Positions 7,293 to 15,387 of a DNA stretch of 64,000 bases are shown one piece after another. The notes under the pieces were generated by a model. That model saw nothing but the letters and a program-made list of their open reading frames with translations, was not told the DNA's origin and ran no database searches. Position 1 is the first letter of the stretch. Every line of letters begins with the position of its first letter. A program made the translations under genes and the position numbers. Origin of the DNA: Streptomyces sp. G-G2 (GTDB taxonomy: Bacteria > Actinomycetota > Actinomycetes > Streptomycetales > Streptomycetaceae); the NCBI RefSeq assembly GCF_030063135.1, contig NZ_JASISO010000026.1, positions 53,443-117,442 of the forward strand, in the 5' to 3' direction.

Positions 7293-8711
7293 ATGTCCGC
7301 TTCCCCGAACGCCGCTGCCGCCACCGCTGCCGCCACCGCTGCCGACACCGCCACCGCTGCCGACACCGCCTGCGACGCCGCCTGTGCCGAGCCGCTCCAG
7401 GTGCTGGGCCGCGACGTCACCGTCCCGCTCGTCACCGGCGGCGAAGTCACCTACGCGGCCCTGGACTACGCCGCCAGCGCCCCGGCCCTGCAGCGGGTCT
7501 GGGACGACGTGGCCGCGTACGCCCCGTACTACGGCAGCGTGCACCGGGGCGCCGGGTACCTCTCGCAGCTCTCCACCGACCTCTTCGAGCAGAGCCGGGT
7601 CACGGTCGCGGAGTTCCTCGACTGCCGCCCCACCGACCAGGTGGTCTTCACCCGCTCCACCACCGACTCGCTCAACCTGCTCGGCCAGGTGCTGCCCGCC
7701 GACTGCCAGGTGTTCGTCTTCGAGACCGAGCACCACGCCTCGCTGCTGCCGTGGCGTGACGCGCAGGTCACCTACCTCAACGCCCCGCGCACCCCGGAGC
7801 AGGCCGTCGCCACCCTGGAGCGCGCGCTGGCCGACCGCGACCCCTACGGCCCCGCCTTGGTCTGCGTCACCGGCGCGTCCAACGTCACCGGTGAGCTGTG
7901 GCCGGTCAAGGAACTCGCCGCCGCCGCCCACGCCCACGGCGCGCGGATCGTGCTGGACGCCGCGCAGCTGGCCCCGCACCACCCCGTGTCCGTCCAGGAG
8001 CTGGACGTCGACTGGATCGCCTTCTCCGGCCACAAGCTGTACGCGCCCTTCGGCTCGGGCGTGCTCGCCGGGCGGGCCGACTGGCTCCAGGCGGCCGACC
8101 CGTACCTCGCGGGCGGCGGCGCCTCCCGCAAGGTGGCCCGGCGCGAGGACGGCGGCGTGGACGTCGAGTGGCACACCACCGCGGCGCGCCACGAGGCCGG
8201 TTCGCCGAACGTCATCGGCGTCTACTCCATCGCCTCCGCCTGCCGCGCCCTGACCGAGGCCGGGTTCGACACGCTGGTCGCCCGTGAGCGGCACCTGATC
8301 GCGAAGGTCCGCGAGGGCCTGGCCGGCGTCCCGGCCGTGCGGGTCCTGTCCCTGTTCGGGGACGACGCGCCGCGCGTGGGGGTCATCTCGTTCGTGGTGG
8401 ACGGCTGGAACAGCTCGCACTTCGCGGCGGCGCTGTCCGCCGAGTACGGGATCGGGGTGCGCGACGGCCTGTTCTGCGCCCACCCGCTGGTCCGCACGCT
8501 GCTGGGCAGCGCACCGCAGGAGCCGGGCGAGTGCGGGGCGCCGGAGGCGGAGCCGGGCGAGCTCTCGCTGAACGCGATCCGCGTCAGCTTCGGCGCCGGT
8601 ACCCCGGACGAGCACGTGGAGCGGTTCGTGGGGGCCGTGCGCGAGCTGGTCACCCAGGGCGCGCGGTGGACGTACCGCACCGAAGAGGGCCGCTGCGTCC
8701 CCGCCGTCTGA
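7293..8711 (+). CDS. Class V aminotransferase (cysteine desulfurase-like), SAM-riboswitch controlled
   Basis: The 472-residue protein is a PLP enzyme of aminotransferase class V, the family of NifS/SufS cysteine desulfurases. The PLP lysine is Lys248 in FSGHKLYAPFG, preceded by the PLP-aspartate in LDAAQLAPHH; HRGAGYLS and the FETEHHAS segment are also typical. The first 35 residues are an alanine/threonine low-complexity stretch built on a short tandem repeat, and the real start may be later. A SAM riboswitch upstream argues for a role in sulphur amino-acid or methyl-cycle metabolism rather than iron-sulphur cluster assembly. The substrate is not known. Confidence 0.85.
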   Translation: MSASPNAAAATAAATAADTATAADTACDAACAEPLQVLGRDVTVPLVTGGEVTYAALDYAASAPALQRVWDDVAAYAPYYGSVHRGAGYLSQLSTDLFEQSRVTVAEFLDCRPTDQVVFTRSTTDSLNLLGQVLPADCQVFVFETEHHASLLPWRDAQVTYLNAPRTPEQAVATLERALADRDPYGPALVCVTGASNVTGELWPVKELAAAAHAHGARIVLDAAQLAPHHPVSVQELDVDWIAFSGHKLYAPFGSGVLAGRADWLQAADPYLAGGGASRKVARREDGGVDVEWHTTAARHEAGSPNVIGVYSIASACRALTEAGFDTLVARERHLIAKVREGLAGVPAVRVLSLFGDDAPRVGVISFVVDGWNSSHFAAALSAEYGIGVRDGLFCAHPLVRTLLGSAPQEPGECGAPEAEPGELSLNAIRVSFGAGTPDEHVERFVGAVRELVTQGARWTYRTEEGRCVPAV

Positions 8712-8813
8712 CGTCGTCGCCTCGATCGGCGGCGGGGCCGTCCACGCGGGCCCGGTTCCGGCCGGGACCGGGCGGCCGGGGCGCGGGGACGCCTCAGGCG
8801 GGCGGGCCGGCGG

Positions 8814-9095
8814 TCAGCCGTCCAGGCCGATCGCGAAGGCCGCTTCCAGGTCGTGCTGGGAGTAGGTGCGGAACGCCACGTGGGTGTCCGTCGCCTCCAC
8901 GCCCGGGATCTTGCTGATGCGGCCCGGGATGATGTCCGCCAGGTCGTCGTGGCGGTGCACACGGACCAGGGCGATCAGGTCGTAGGTCCCCGTGACGGAG
9001 TAGACCTCGCTGACGTTCTCCAGCGCGGCGATCGACTCGGCGATCTCGGGGATGCGGTCCACGCTGGTCTTGATGAGCACGATCGCGGTGATCAC
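8814..9095 (-). CDS. Stand-alone Lrp/AsnC ligand-binding (RAM) domain protein
   Basis: The 93-residue protein is only the RAM (regulation of amino-acid metabolism) domain of Lrp/AsnC regulators, without the helix-turn-helix. It shows the beta-alpha-beta-beta-alpha-beta pattern, with the effector-loop segment VYSVTGTYDLIALVRV (about 31-46). Such short proteins bind small ligands as oligomers; the ligand here is unknown. Its ATG overlaps the stop of the rhomboid protease gene by four bases, so the two are translated together. Either it modulates the protease or the pairing is just transcriptional. Confidence 0.9.
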   Translation of the reverse strand: MITAIVLIKTSVDRIPEIAESIAALENVSEVYSVTGTYDLIALVRVHRHDDLADIIPGRISKIPGVEATDTHVAFRTYSQHDLEAAFAIGLDG

Positions 9096-9814
9096 GGCTG
9101 GCTGTCTCCCTCGGTGGCCGTCGCTGGTCGCCTCACTCTAGTCGTACGCCGATATCGGACCCAGGCGTAGAGGAAGCCGACCGAGAAGCCCACCACGTGG
9201 GCCAGGTAGGCCACTCCGGGTCCGCTGCCCGCGCGCTGGGCCGCCAGCCATTGCAGGCCGAACCAGAACAGCAGCACGATCCAGGCCGGGAAGCGCAGCG
9301 GCACGAAGAAGAGGAACGGGAACAGGCTGGTCACCCTGGCCTTGGGGAAGAGGCAGAGGAAGGCGCCCAGGACGGCCGAGATGGCTCCCGAAGCGCCCAC
9401 CAGGGTCTGGTCGGAGGACGCGTTGGCCGCCGCGTACGCCGCCAGCGCGAGGTAGCCCGTGGTCACGTAGAAGGCGAGGAAGCGGATCCGGCCCATCCGT
9501 TCCTCGGCCATCGCGCCGAAGACGTACAGGAACAGGCCGTTCCCCAGGAGGTGCAGCCAGCTGCCGTGCACGAACAGCGCGGTCAGCGGGGTGAGCGCGG
9601 CGCGGCCGGAGCCGGTGAGGAGTTCGTCTGGCACGACGCCCCAGCGCCGGAAGTACGCCGTCCCCGCGGCCACCAGCCGCTCGCCCGTGCCGTAGACCGG
9701 GTTGAGCCCGGAGGCCGGGCCCAGGACGAAGACCACCGCGCAGCCCACGATCAGCGCGTACGTCACCACGGGCCCGCGGGCGGCCTCGCGCAGGGTCGGC
9801 CAGCTGAGGGTCAT
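9092..9814 (-). CDS. Rhomboid-family intramembrane serine protease
   Basis: Rhomboids cleave transmembrane substrates inside the bilayer. Catalytic residues are visible: GASG with the serine at about 142 and the dyad histidine in YLAHVVGFSVGF at about 206. The upstream HLLGN motif of the family is also present (about 88-92). Six hydrophobic segments fit the core fold. Two ATGs are possible, 9826 and 9814; neither has a clear ribosome site, and I chose 9814 because MTLSWPTLREA runs straight into the cytoplasmic start. It is the first gene of a two-gene unit with the RAM-domain protein. Substrates are unknown. Confidence 0.88.
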   Translation of the reverse strand: MTLSWPTLREAARGPVVTYALIVGCAVVFVLGPASGLNPVYGTGERLVAAGTAYFRRWGVVPDELLTGSGRAALTPLTALFVHGSWLHLLGNGLFLYVFGAMAEERMGRIRFLAFYVTTGYLALAAYAAANASSDQTLVGASGAISAVLGAFLCLFPKARVTSLFPFLFFVPLRFPAWIVLLFWFGLQWLAAQRAGSGPGVAYLAHVVGFSVGFLYAWVRYRRTTRVRRPATATEGDSQP

Positions 9815-9987
9815 GGGACAGAGCATGGCGTAAGCGGAGGGACCCGGGCAGCTTGCCCCGCCGCGTCTCGCATGGAGGACGGGACTCCACGGGAGGGTGA
9901 CGTCAGGCCGTAGGGTTACGTGCTGCGGTCCCGCCGAGAGGCGCGGACCGCTTTAATTGAAACAACGACGAAGGAGAGAGCGGCCTG

Positions 9988-10227
9988 ATGACGGTTCCCC
10001 TGCCGACCGAGACCACCCGGTGGCGCTGCACGCTGTGCGGCAACCTCACGCGGTTCGACGTCACCCGCTCGTCGAAGGTCGTGGAGTACGTCCACCTGGA
10101 CCTCGCCGGGGAGCCCAAGGTCGAGGAGCGCGAGGTGGTCAATGAGACCATCGAGTCGGTCCGCTGCCGCTGGTGCAACGCGGTGGACCAGATCGAACTC
10201 GTGGCACGGCCGGGTGCCGACTCCTGA
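9988..10227 (+). CDS. Small zinc-ribbon-like protein
   Basis: The 79-residue protein has two CxxC pairs, CTLC (Cys14, Cys17) and CRWC (Cys60, Cys63), about 43 residues apart, which suggests one zinc site holding a small beta-ribbon. The ATG follows AAGGAGAG with correct spacing. It lies 47 bases before a gene for a NYN-domain nuclease on the same strand, and the two are likely one operon; the ribbon might bind RNA or the nuclease. No named function is known to me. Confidence 0.75.
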   Translation: MTVPLPTETTRWRCTLCGNLTRFDVTRSSKVVEYVHLDLAGEPKVEEREVVNETIESVRCRWCNAVDQIELVARPGADS

Positions 10228-10236
10228 CGGAGTCGG
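10217..10236 (+). promoter_or_regulatory. Hairpin with the zinc-ribbon stop codon in its loop
   Basis: CCGACTCC (10217-10224) pairs with GGAGTCGG (10229-10236); the loop TGAC holds the TGA stop of the upstream gene. It may reduce read-through into, or protect, the downstream NYN message. There is no T run, so it is not a classic terminator. Confidence 0.4.
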
Positions 10237-10274
10237 TGCCCTCGGACCAGAAGTAACGGTAGGGGTGACGGATC

Positions 10275-11636
10275 GTGGAGCCAGCAAGCGGCGCGGAGTC
10301 GGCCGACGCGGCCGGTGACGCCGCGGAGGTGCTCGACCGACCGCTGCCCGAAGGCGTGCGGCGCCGGGTGGTCGCGCTGGTCTCGGACGCCTTCGGCGGC
10401 CTGACGGTCGCCGACCTGCCCGGCCAGTTGCGCCAGTACGCCCGGTTCACGCCCTCCCGGCGGGCCAAGTTCGCGGGCAACGCGATGGCGGCGGCCGTGG
10501 AGAGCGACGCCGTCTTCCGCGGCCGGGTCGCCGAGAAGCTGCGCGAGGGCCAGCCCGAGCTGACGGCCGCGCTGGAGGCGGGCGCCCCGCCCGCCGCCGC
10601 GGACCCCCTGGACGTGGCGGCCGCCGCGTACGTCCTGCGGCCCGGAGGCTGGGTCAAGCTCGTGGCCGCGGCGGGCGAGGAGGCGCAGCGCGCCGACGCC
10701 GAGCGGGTCGGCGAGGAGACCCAGCGCGAGCTGGAGCGGCTGCGCGAGGAGCTGGCACATCTGCGCGAGACGCAGCGCGCGGGCGGCGAGCAGGTGCGCA
10801 CCGAACTGGACGCCTCCCGCAAGGAAGCGGAATCGCTTCACCGCAAGCTGCGCAGCGCCCTGAACGACGTCAAGCGCGGCGAGGCGGCCCTGCGCAAGGT
10901 GGCCGCCGAGATCGACGGGATCCGCGGCGAGAGCGCCGCGCGGGTGGCGACGGCCGAGAGCGAGTCCCGGCGGCTGAAGTCCCGCCTGTCGGAGGTGGAG
11001 TCGGCCCTGGAGACCTCGCGCCGGGCCACCCGCGAGGGCCGCAGCATCGAGGACATGCGGCTGCGGCTGCTGCTGGACACCGTGCTCGACGCGGCCCAGG
11101 GGCTGCGCCGCGAGCTGGCACTGCCGCCGGTCTCGACGCGGCCCGCGGACACGGTGGAGGCGGTGGAGCCGGGCCGGATGACCCCGAAGGACATCGCGGC
11201 GCGGGCGCTGTCGGAGACCGATCCGGCGCTCCTGGACCAGCTGTTGGCGCTGCCCCAGGCCCATTTGGTGGTGGACGGCTACAACGTCACCAAGACCGGC
11301 TACCCGACGATGCCGCTGGAGAAGCAGCGGCTGCGGCTGCTGGGCGGGCTGTCGATGCTGGCAGCGCAGACCGGCGCCGAGATGACCTGTGTCTTCGACG
11401 GCGCCGAACTGGCCGCGCCGGTGCTGCTGGCGCCGCCGCGCGGGGTGCGGGTGCTGTTCTCCAAGGCGGGCGTCACGGCGGACGAGTTGATCCGCCAGCT
11501 GGTGCGCGCGGAACCGCCCGGGCGGCCCGTGGTGGTGGTCTCCACCGACCGCGAGGTGGCCGACGGCGTGGCCAAGGCGGGCGCCCGGCCGGTCACGTCC
11601 GCCTTGTTGCTCAAGCGGCTTTCGCGCGTTTCGTAA
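10275..11636 (+). CDS. NYN-domain (YacP-like) ribonuclease-like protein with coiled-coil
   Basis: The 453-residue protein has a PIN-like NYN nuclease domain at its C-terminus (about 328-450), of the type seen in the YacP/Rae1 ribosome-associated endoribonucleases. Acidic residues expected in the active site are visible in LVVDGYNVTK (about 331-340), CVFDGAEL and VVSTDREVADG. The middle (about 130-270) is an Arg/Glu-rich coiled-coil, and the N-terminal 100 residues form a separate globular region. GTG start at 10275. It follows the zinc-ribbon gene and is probably co-transcribed with it. A role in mRNA cleavage is inferred from the family only. Confidence 0.82.
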   Translation: MEPASGAESADAAGDAAEVLDRPLPEGVRRRVVALVSDAFGGLTVADLPGQLRQYARFTPSRRAKFAGNAMAAAVESDAVFRGRVAEKLREGQPELTAALEAGAPPAAADPLDVAAAAYVLRPGGWVKLVAAAGEEAQRADAERVGEETQRELERLREELAHLRETQRAGGEQVRTELDASRKEAESLHRKLRSALNDVKRGEAALRKVAAEIDGIRGESAARVATAESESRRLKSRLSEVESALETSRRATREGRSIEDMRLRLLLDTVLDAAQGLRRELALPPVSTRPADTVEAVEPGRMTPKDIAARALSETDPALLDQLLALPQAHLVVDGYNVTKTGYPTMPLEKQRLRLLGGLSMLAAQTGAEMTCVFDGAELAAPVLLAPPRGVRVLFSKAGVTADELIRQLVRAEPPGRPVVVVSTDREVADGVAKAGARPVTSALLLKRLSRVS

Positions 11637-11888
11637 CTCCTGGGCTGGATCGCCCAATTGCCGGAATTTTCGGAACGTACCGTCAAGTGGCCGCTACAGC
11701 GCGTGCGGTATAGGTAAAGAAGCTGGTAGGCGACCGAATTTTCCCTCGTCAGGATTTGAATTGATCACGGGAGGGTCACTATGGTCGGCCCAAACCTTCG
11801 TGCGATGGATCACTCATTCGGGGTACCGGGCGAAGGGGCTGCCGAGTGTGCGCGCTCCGGTGGCTCTAGGAAGAAGGAGCTCGCCCCC
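11637..11888 (+). other. 252-base leader before the first NlpC/P60 gene, function not resolved
   Basis: The stretch is less GC-rich than its neighbours and holds a TATAGG box near 11711 and a long leader up to the GTG at 11889. In some Streptomyces, NlpC/P60 genes carry c-di-AMP riboswitches of the ydaO type; I could not match the consensus here with confidence. It could hold an RNA switch or only a promoter. Confidence 0.3.
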
Positions 11889-12920
11889 GTGGCGTCCCAC
11901 CGTCGACCCAAGCAGCCGAGCCGCCTCCGCGTGACCGTTCTGACGGCCACCGCCGCCGCGGCCGTCGTCGTGTCCGCCAACGGCGCCTCGGCCGCCCCGC
12001 AGCCGAGCAAGGACGAGGCCAAGGCCAAGGTCGACACGCTCTACACGGAGTCCGAGCAGGCCGTCGAGAAGGCCAACGGAGCCAAGGAGCGCCAGGACAA
12101 GCTGGAGAAGGAGATCGGCCAGATCCAGGACCAGGTGGCCAAGGGTCAGGACGAACTCAACACCCTGCGCAACGCACTCGGTTCGATGGCCAGCGCCCAG
12201 TACCGCAGCGGCGGCATCGACAGCTCGATGGCGCTCTTCCTCTCCGCGAACCCGGACGAGTACCTCGACAAGGCCTCCACCCTGGAGCAGCTGAGCGGCA
12301 AGCAGGTCGAAGCCGTCCAGAAGATCCAGGCGAAGCAGCGCACCCTCGCGCAGCAGCGCCAGGAGGCCTCGGGCAAGCTCGCCGACCTCGACGCCACCCG
12401 CAAGGAACTGAACGAGAAGAAGAAGACCGCCCAGGACAAGCTCTCCGCGGCGCAGGCGGTCCTCAACTCCCTGAGTGCGGACGACCGCGCGAAGCTCAGC
12501 GATCAGGAGAAGCGCGCCAGCAGCGGGGACGCCGACAAGGCGAACGCGGGCGGCGGCGCCAAGGGCTCGGGCCGCGCGGGCCAAGCCCTCGAGTACGCCA
12601 AGACCCAGCTCGGCGACGCGTACCACATGGGCGACACGGGCCCCGACTCGTGGGACTGCTCGGGCCTCGTCCAGTGGGCCTACGGCCAGGCCGGTGTGGA
12701 CCTCCCGCGCGTCACCAACGACCAGGCGAACGCGGGCCGGCACCTGAGCCTGAGCGAACTGCAGCCCGGCGACCTGATCCTGTTCTACGGCGACCTGCAC
12801 CACGTCGGCCTGTACGCGGGCAACGGGATGACGCTGCACGCCTCCAACCCGCGCGGCGGCGTGAAGTACGAGGCCGTCCGCAACATGCCCTTCCAGTTCG
12901 GTGTCCGCGTCGGCGGCTGA
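11889..12920 (+). CDS. Secreted NlpC/P60 peptidoglycan endopeptidase
   Basis: The 343-residue protein has an N-terminal signal peptide with a basic start (ASHRRPKQPSRLR) and an alanine-rich core ending near SAAPQ. A long coiled-coil (about 40-205) follows, then a C-terminal NlpC/P60 domain (about 230-343). The catalytic cysteine is in WDCSGLVQW (Cys257) and the histidine in LHHVGLYAGN (about 305). Such enzymes cut stem peptides in the wall, like RipA. GTG 11889 is chosen over the earlier ATG 11781 because AAGGAG at 11874-11879 fits it and the signal peptide starts there. A close paralogue follows directly. Confidence 0.92.
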   Translation: MASHRRPKQPSRLRVTVLTATAAAAVVVSANGASAAPQPSKDEAKAKVDTLYTESEQAVEKANGAKERQDKLEKEIGQIQDQVAKGQDELNTLRNALGSMASAQYRSGGIDSSMALFLSANPDEYLDKASTLEQLSGKQVEAVQKIQAKQRTLAQQRQEASGKLADLDATRKELNEKKKTAQDKLSAAQAVLNSLSADDRAKLSDQEKRASSGDADKANAGGGAKGSGRAGQALEYAKTQLGDAYHMGDTGPDSWDCSGLVQWAYGQAGVDLPRVTNDQANAGRHLSLSELQPGDLILFYGDLHHVGLYAGNGMTLHASNPRGGVKYEAVRNMPFQFGVRVGG

Positions 12921-13157
12921 CCCCTCCCCACGGGGCGCGCCGTACACCGCCCATCCGGGCGAATTACCCGCCCCCGCTCGGCCCCCTCGCCCCGCCGGTG
13001 ACCTGCGTCTCCGGCGGGGCGTCACTGTGCGTGCCCGCTGACGGTCGTTGGCCGGTGCCGCGCCGCGCCGCTACTGTCTGCCAGCGCGGAACCCGGCACA
13101 CGGCCGCCCACGGGGGGCGGACCCGGGCCCCGCGCTAGCGCAAGGGAGCGGCACACC

Positions 13158-14195
13158 GTGGCATCCCATCGCCGGACCGCGCCTACGGGCCCCGAGCGGA
13201 GCACCAGGGTCACCGTCCTGACCGCCGCCGCGGCCACCGCCGCGGTCGCCATGACGGGCGTACCGGCCAGCGCGGCCCCCGCCGACCCGCCGGCCGCGAC
13301 CCGGGCCCAGGTGGACCGGCTCTTCGAAGAGGCGGAGCAGGCCACCGAGCGCTTCAACGCGGCGGGGGAGCGCAGCGCGAAGCTGCGCGCCGAAGTCCTG
13401 CGCGCCCAGGACGCGGTGGCCCGCGGCCAGGACCGGATCAACACCATGCGCGGGGTCCTCGGCAGCTTCGCCGGGGCCCAGTACAAGTCGGGCGGCCTCG
13501 ACCCCGCCGTCGAACTGATGCTCTCCGAGAACCCGGACGACTACCTCGACAAGGCCAGCGCCCTGGACCGGCTGACCGGTCGCCAGGCCCACCAGCTCGA
13601 CGAACTGCGCGAGGAGCAGCGCGCGCTGGACCAGGAGCGGCGCGTCGCCTCCGGCAAGCTCGCCGAACTCGACGAGCTGCGCGCCGACACCGCCCGCCAG
13701 AAGCGCTCCGTCACCGCCAAGCTCGCCGCCGCGCGGCGGCTGCTCAACGCGATGCCCACCGAGGAGCGGGACTCCTTCGAGCGTTCCTCGCGCTCCGGCG
13801 GACACTCCGACGCGCTGCTCGACCTGCCCGGCCCGGGGGCGGCCTCCTCGGGGCGCGCCGCGACCGCCGTGATGGCGGCCCGCGCCGCCGTCGGGCGCCC
13901 GTACGTGTGGGGCGCGACCGGACCCTCCGGGTTCGACTGTTCCGGGCTGATGGTGTGGTCGTACCGGCAGGCGGGCGTCTCGCTGCCGCGCACCTCGCAG
14001 GAGCAGCGGCACGCGGGCCGCCGGGTGTCCCTGTCGGAGGCCCGGCCGGGCGACCTGGTGACCTACCGCTCCGACGCCAGCCACGTGGGCATGTACATGG
14101 GCAACGGCCAGGTGGTGCACGCCCCGTACCCGGGGGCCGCCGTGCGCTACGACCCCGTCGGGATGATGCCGGTGTCCTCGGTGACCCGGCCGTGA
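13158..14195 (+). CDS. Secreted NlpC/P60 peptidoglycan endopeptidase, second copy
   Basis: This 345-residue paralogue has the same plan as the gene just upstream: a start on ASHRR, an alanine-rich signal peptide, a coiled-coil with a shared segment (SENPDDYLDKAS against SANPDEYLDKAS) and a C-terminal NlpC/P60 domain with Cys261 in FDCSGLMVW and the histidine in ASHVGMYMGN. The GTG follows AAGGGAGC. The pair arose by tandem duplication, and the 237-base gap suggests separate promoters. The linker before the catalytic domain differs, so the two may act at different sites or times. Confidence 0.92.
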   Translation: MASHRRTAPTGPERSTRVTVLTAAAATAAVAMTGVPASAAPADPPAATRAQVDRLFEEAEQATERFNAAGERSAKLRAEVLRAQDAVARGQDRINTMRGVLGSFAGAQYKSGGLDPAVELMLSENPDDYLDKASALDRLTGRQAHQLDELREEQRALDQERRVASGKLAELDELRADTARQKRSVTAKLAAARRLLNAMPTEERDSFERSSRSGGHSDALLDLPGPGAASSGRAATAVMAARAAVGRPYVWGATGPSGFDCSGLMVWSYRQAGVSLPRTSQEQRHAGRRVSLSEARPGDLVTYRSDASHVGMYMGNGQVVHAPYPGAAVRYDPVGMMPVSSVTRP

Positions 14196-14237
14196 TCGCG
14201 CCCTGAGCCCGCGCGGGCCGGCGCGTACGATCACGGG

Positions 14238-15368
14238 ATGCTCCGGGGTCCCGTACGCGCGCTGTTCCTGCTGCTGGCCGTCCTGCTGGGCTGCGGGTCG
14301 GCGGCCTGTGGCGGCCCCGCGGGCGGACCGCGCGAGGACGCCGCCGGGCTCGCGATCCGGCGGGCGGTGGCCGACTGGTCGGCCCGGCCTCCCGCGGCGC
14401 TCGCCGCCCTCCCGCTGGAGGGCTGGACGTACGAGGTGACCTCGGTGCGCCGGGACGGCGTACGCGCCTCCGCCGCGGCCCGGCTGCGCTACCGGCTCGC
14501 CGGGTACGACGCCGCCCCGGCGGGCTCGGACCGCTCCCTCGCGCTGAGCGAGGACGGCGGCCGGTGGAAGGTCACCGGCGACCGGCCCGCGGCCGGGGCC
14601 CCGCCGCAGCTGTGGGACCAGGGGCCGGTGACGGTGGTGCGCGGGGAGCACGTGCTGGTGCTGGGCGGCGCCGGGCGGTCCCGGGCGGAGCTGGAGGCCG
14701 TCGCGGGGGTGGCCGGGCGGACCGTCCCCGAGGTGAGCGCGGCCTGGCCCCGGCCGTGGGCGGGCCGGGTGGTGGTCGTGGTCCCCGGGTCCCTGGACGC
14801 GATGGCGGCGCTGCTGGGCCGCCCCGTCGACGCCTACCGGGGGCTCGCGGCGGTGACCACCGCGCTGGTGGGCGCGGCCCCCGCCCCGGCCGACCGGGTG
14901 GTGGTCAACCCGCAGGCGTACGGGGAGCTGAGCGAGGAGGGCCGCCAGGTGGTCCTCACCCACGAGAGCACCCATGTCGCGACCCGCTCCGCGACCACCG
15001 ACACGACCCCGCTGTGGCTCTCGGAGGGCTTCGCCGACTGGGCGGCGTACCGCTCGGCGGGGCGCACCCCGGCGCAGGCCGCGCCCGCCCTGCGCCGGGC
15101 CGTGGGCCGGGGTGAACTTCCGTCCGCGCTCCCCTCGAACGAGGAGTTCACCTTCGGGGGTGACGCGCAGGCGCTGGCCCGGGCCTACGAGGGGGCCTGG
15201 CTGGCCTGTCGGCTGATCGCCGACCGGTGGGGCGAGGCGGCCCTGGTCAGGCTCTATGAGAGCGCGGGCCGCACCGCGCTGCCGATGGCCCTGCGGACCA
15301 CCCTGGACACGGACCTCCCCCACCTCACCCAAACGTGGCAGTCGACCCTGAGGAAGGAGCTCCGGTGA
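14238..15368 (+). CDS. Lipoprotein with HExxH metalloprotease motif
   Basis: The 376-residue protein starts with a lipoprotein signal ending in the lipobox LLGC (cysteine at about 19). It carries a zinc-protease motif HESTH (His242, Glu243, His246) and, 16 residues after it, Glu262 in LSEGFADW, the arrangement of gluzincins of the peptidase MA-like group. The first half is a small alpha/beta domain with VTSVRRDGV and is likely substrate-binding. A TACGAT box 6 bases before the ATG points to a leaderless transcript. It lies between wall hydrolases and a lipid mannosyltransferase, so a cell-envelope role is plausible; the substrate is unknown. Confidence 0.78.
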   Translation: MLRGPVRALFLLLAVLLGCGSAACGGPAGGPREDAAGLAIRRAVADWSARPPAALAALPLEGWTYEVTSVRRDGVRASAAARLRYRLAGYDAAPAGSDRSLALSEDGGRWKVTGDRPAAGAPPQLWDQGPVTVVRGEHVLVLGGAGRSRAELEAVAGVAGRTVPEVSAAWPRPWAGRVVVVVPGSLDAMAALLGRPVDAYRGLAAVTTALVGAAPAPADRVVVNPQAYGELSEEGRQVVLTHESTHVATRSATTDTTPLWLSEGFADWAAYRSAGRTPAQAAPALRRAVGRGELPSALPSNEEFTFGGDAQALARAYEGAWLACRLIADRWGEAALVRLYESAGRTALPMALRTTLDTDLPHLTQTWQSTLRKELR

Positions 15369-15387
15369 GCGGTAGCCTCGCCGCACG

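Noticed and set aside
11640..11888. A c-di-AMP (ydaO-type) riboswitch before the first NlpC/P60 gene
   Set aside because: Some Streptomyces wall hydrolase genes have one, but I could not find the conserved blocks in the right order. A covariance-model search would decide.
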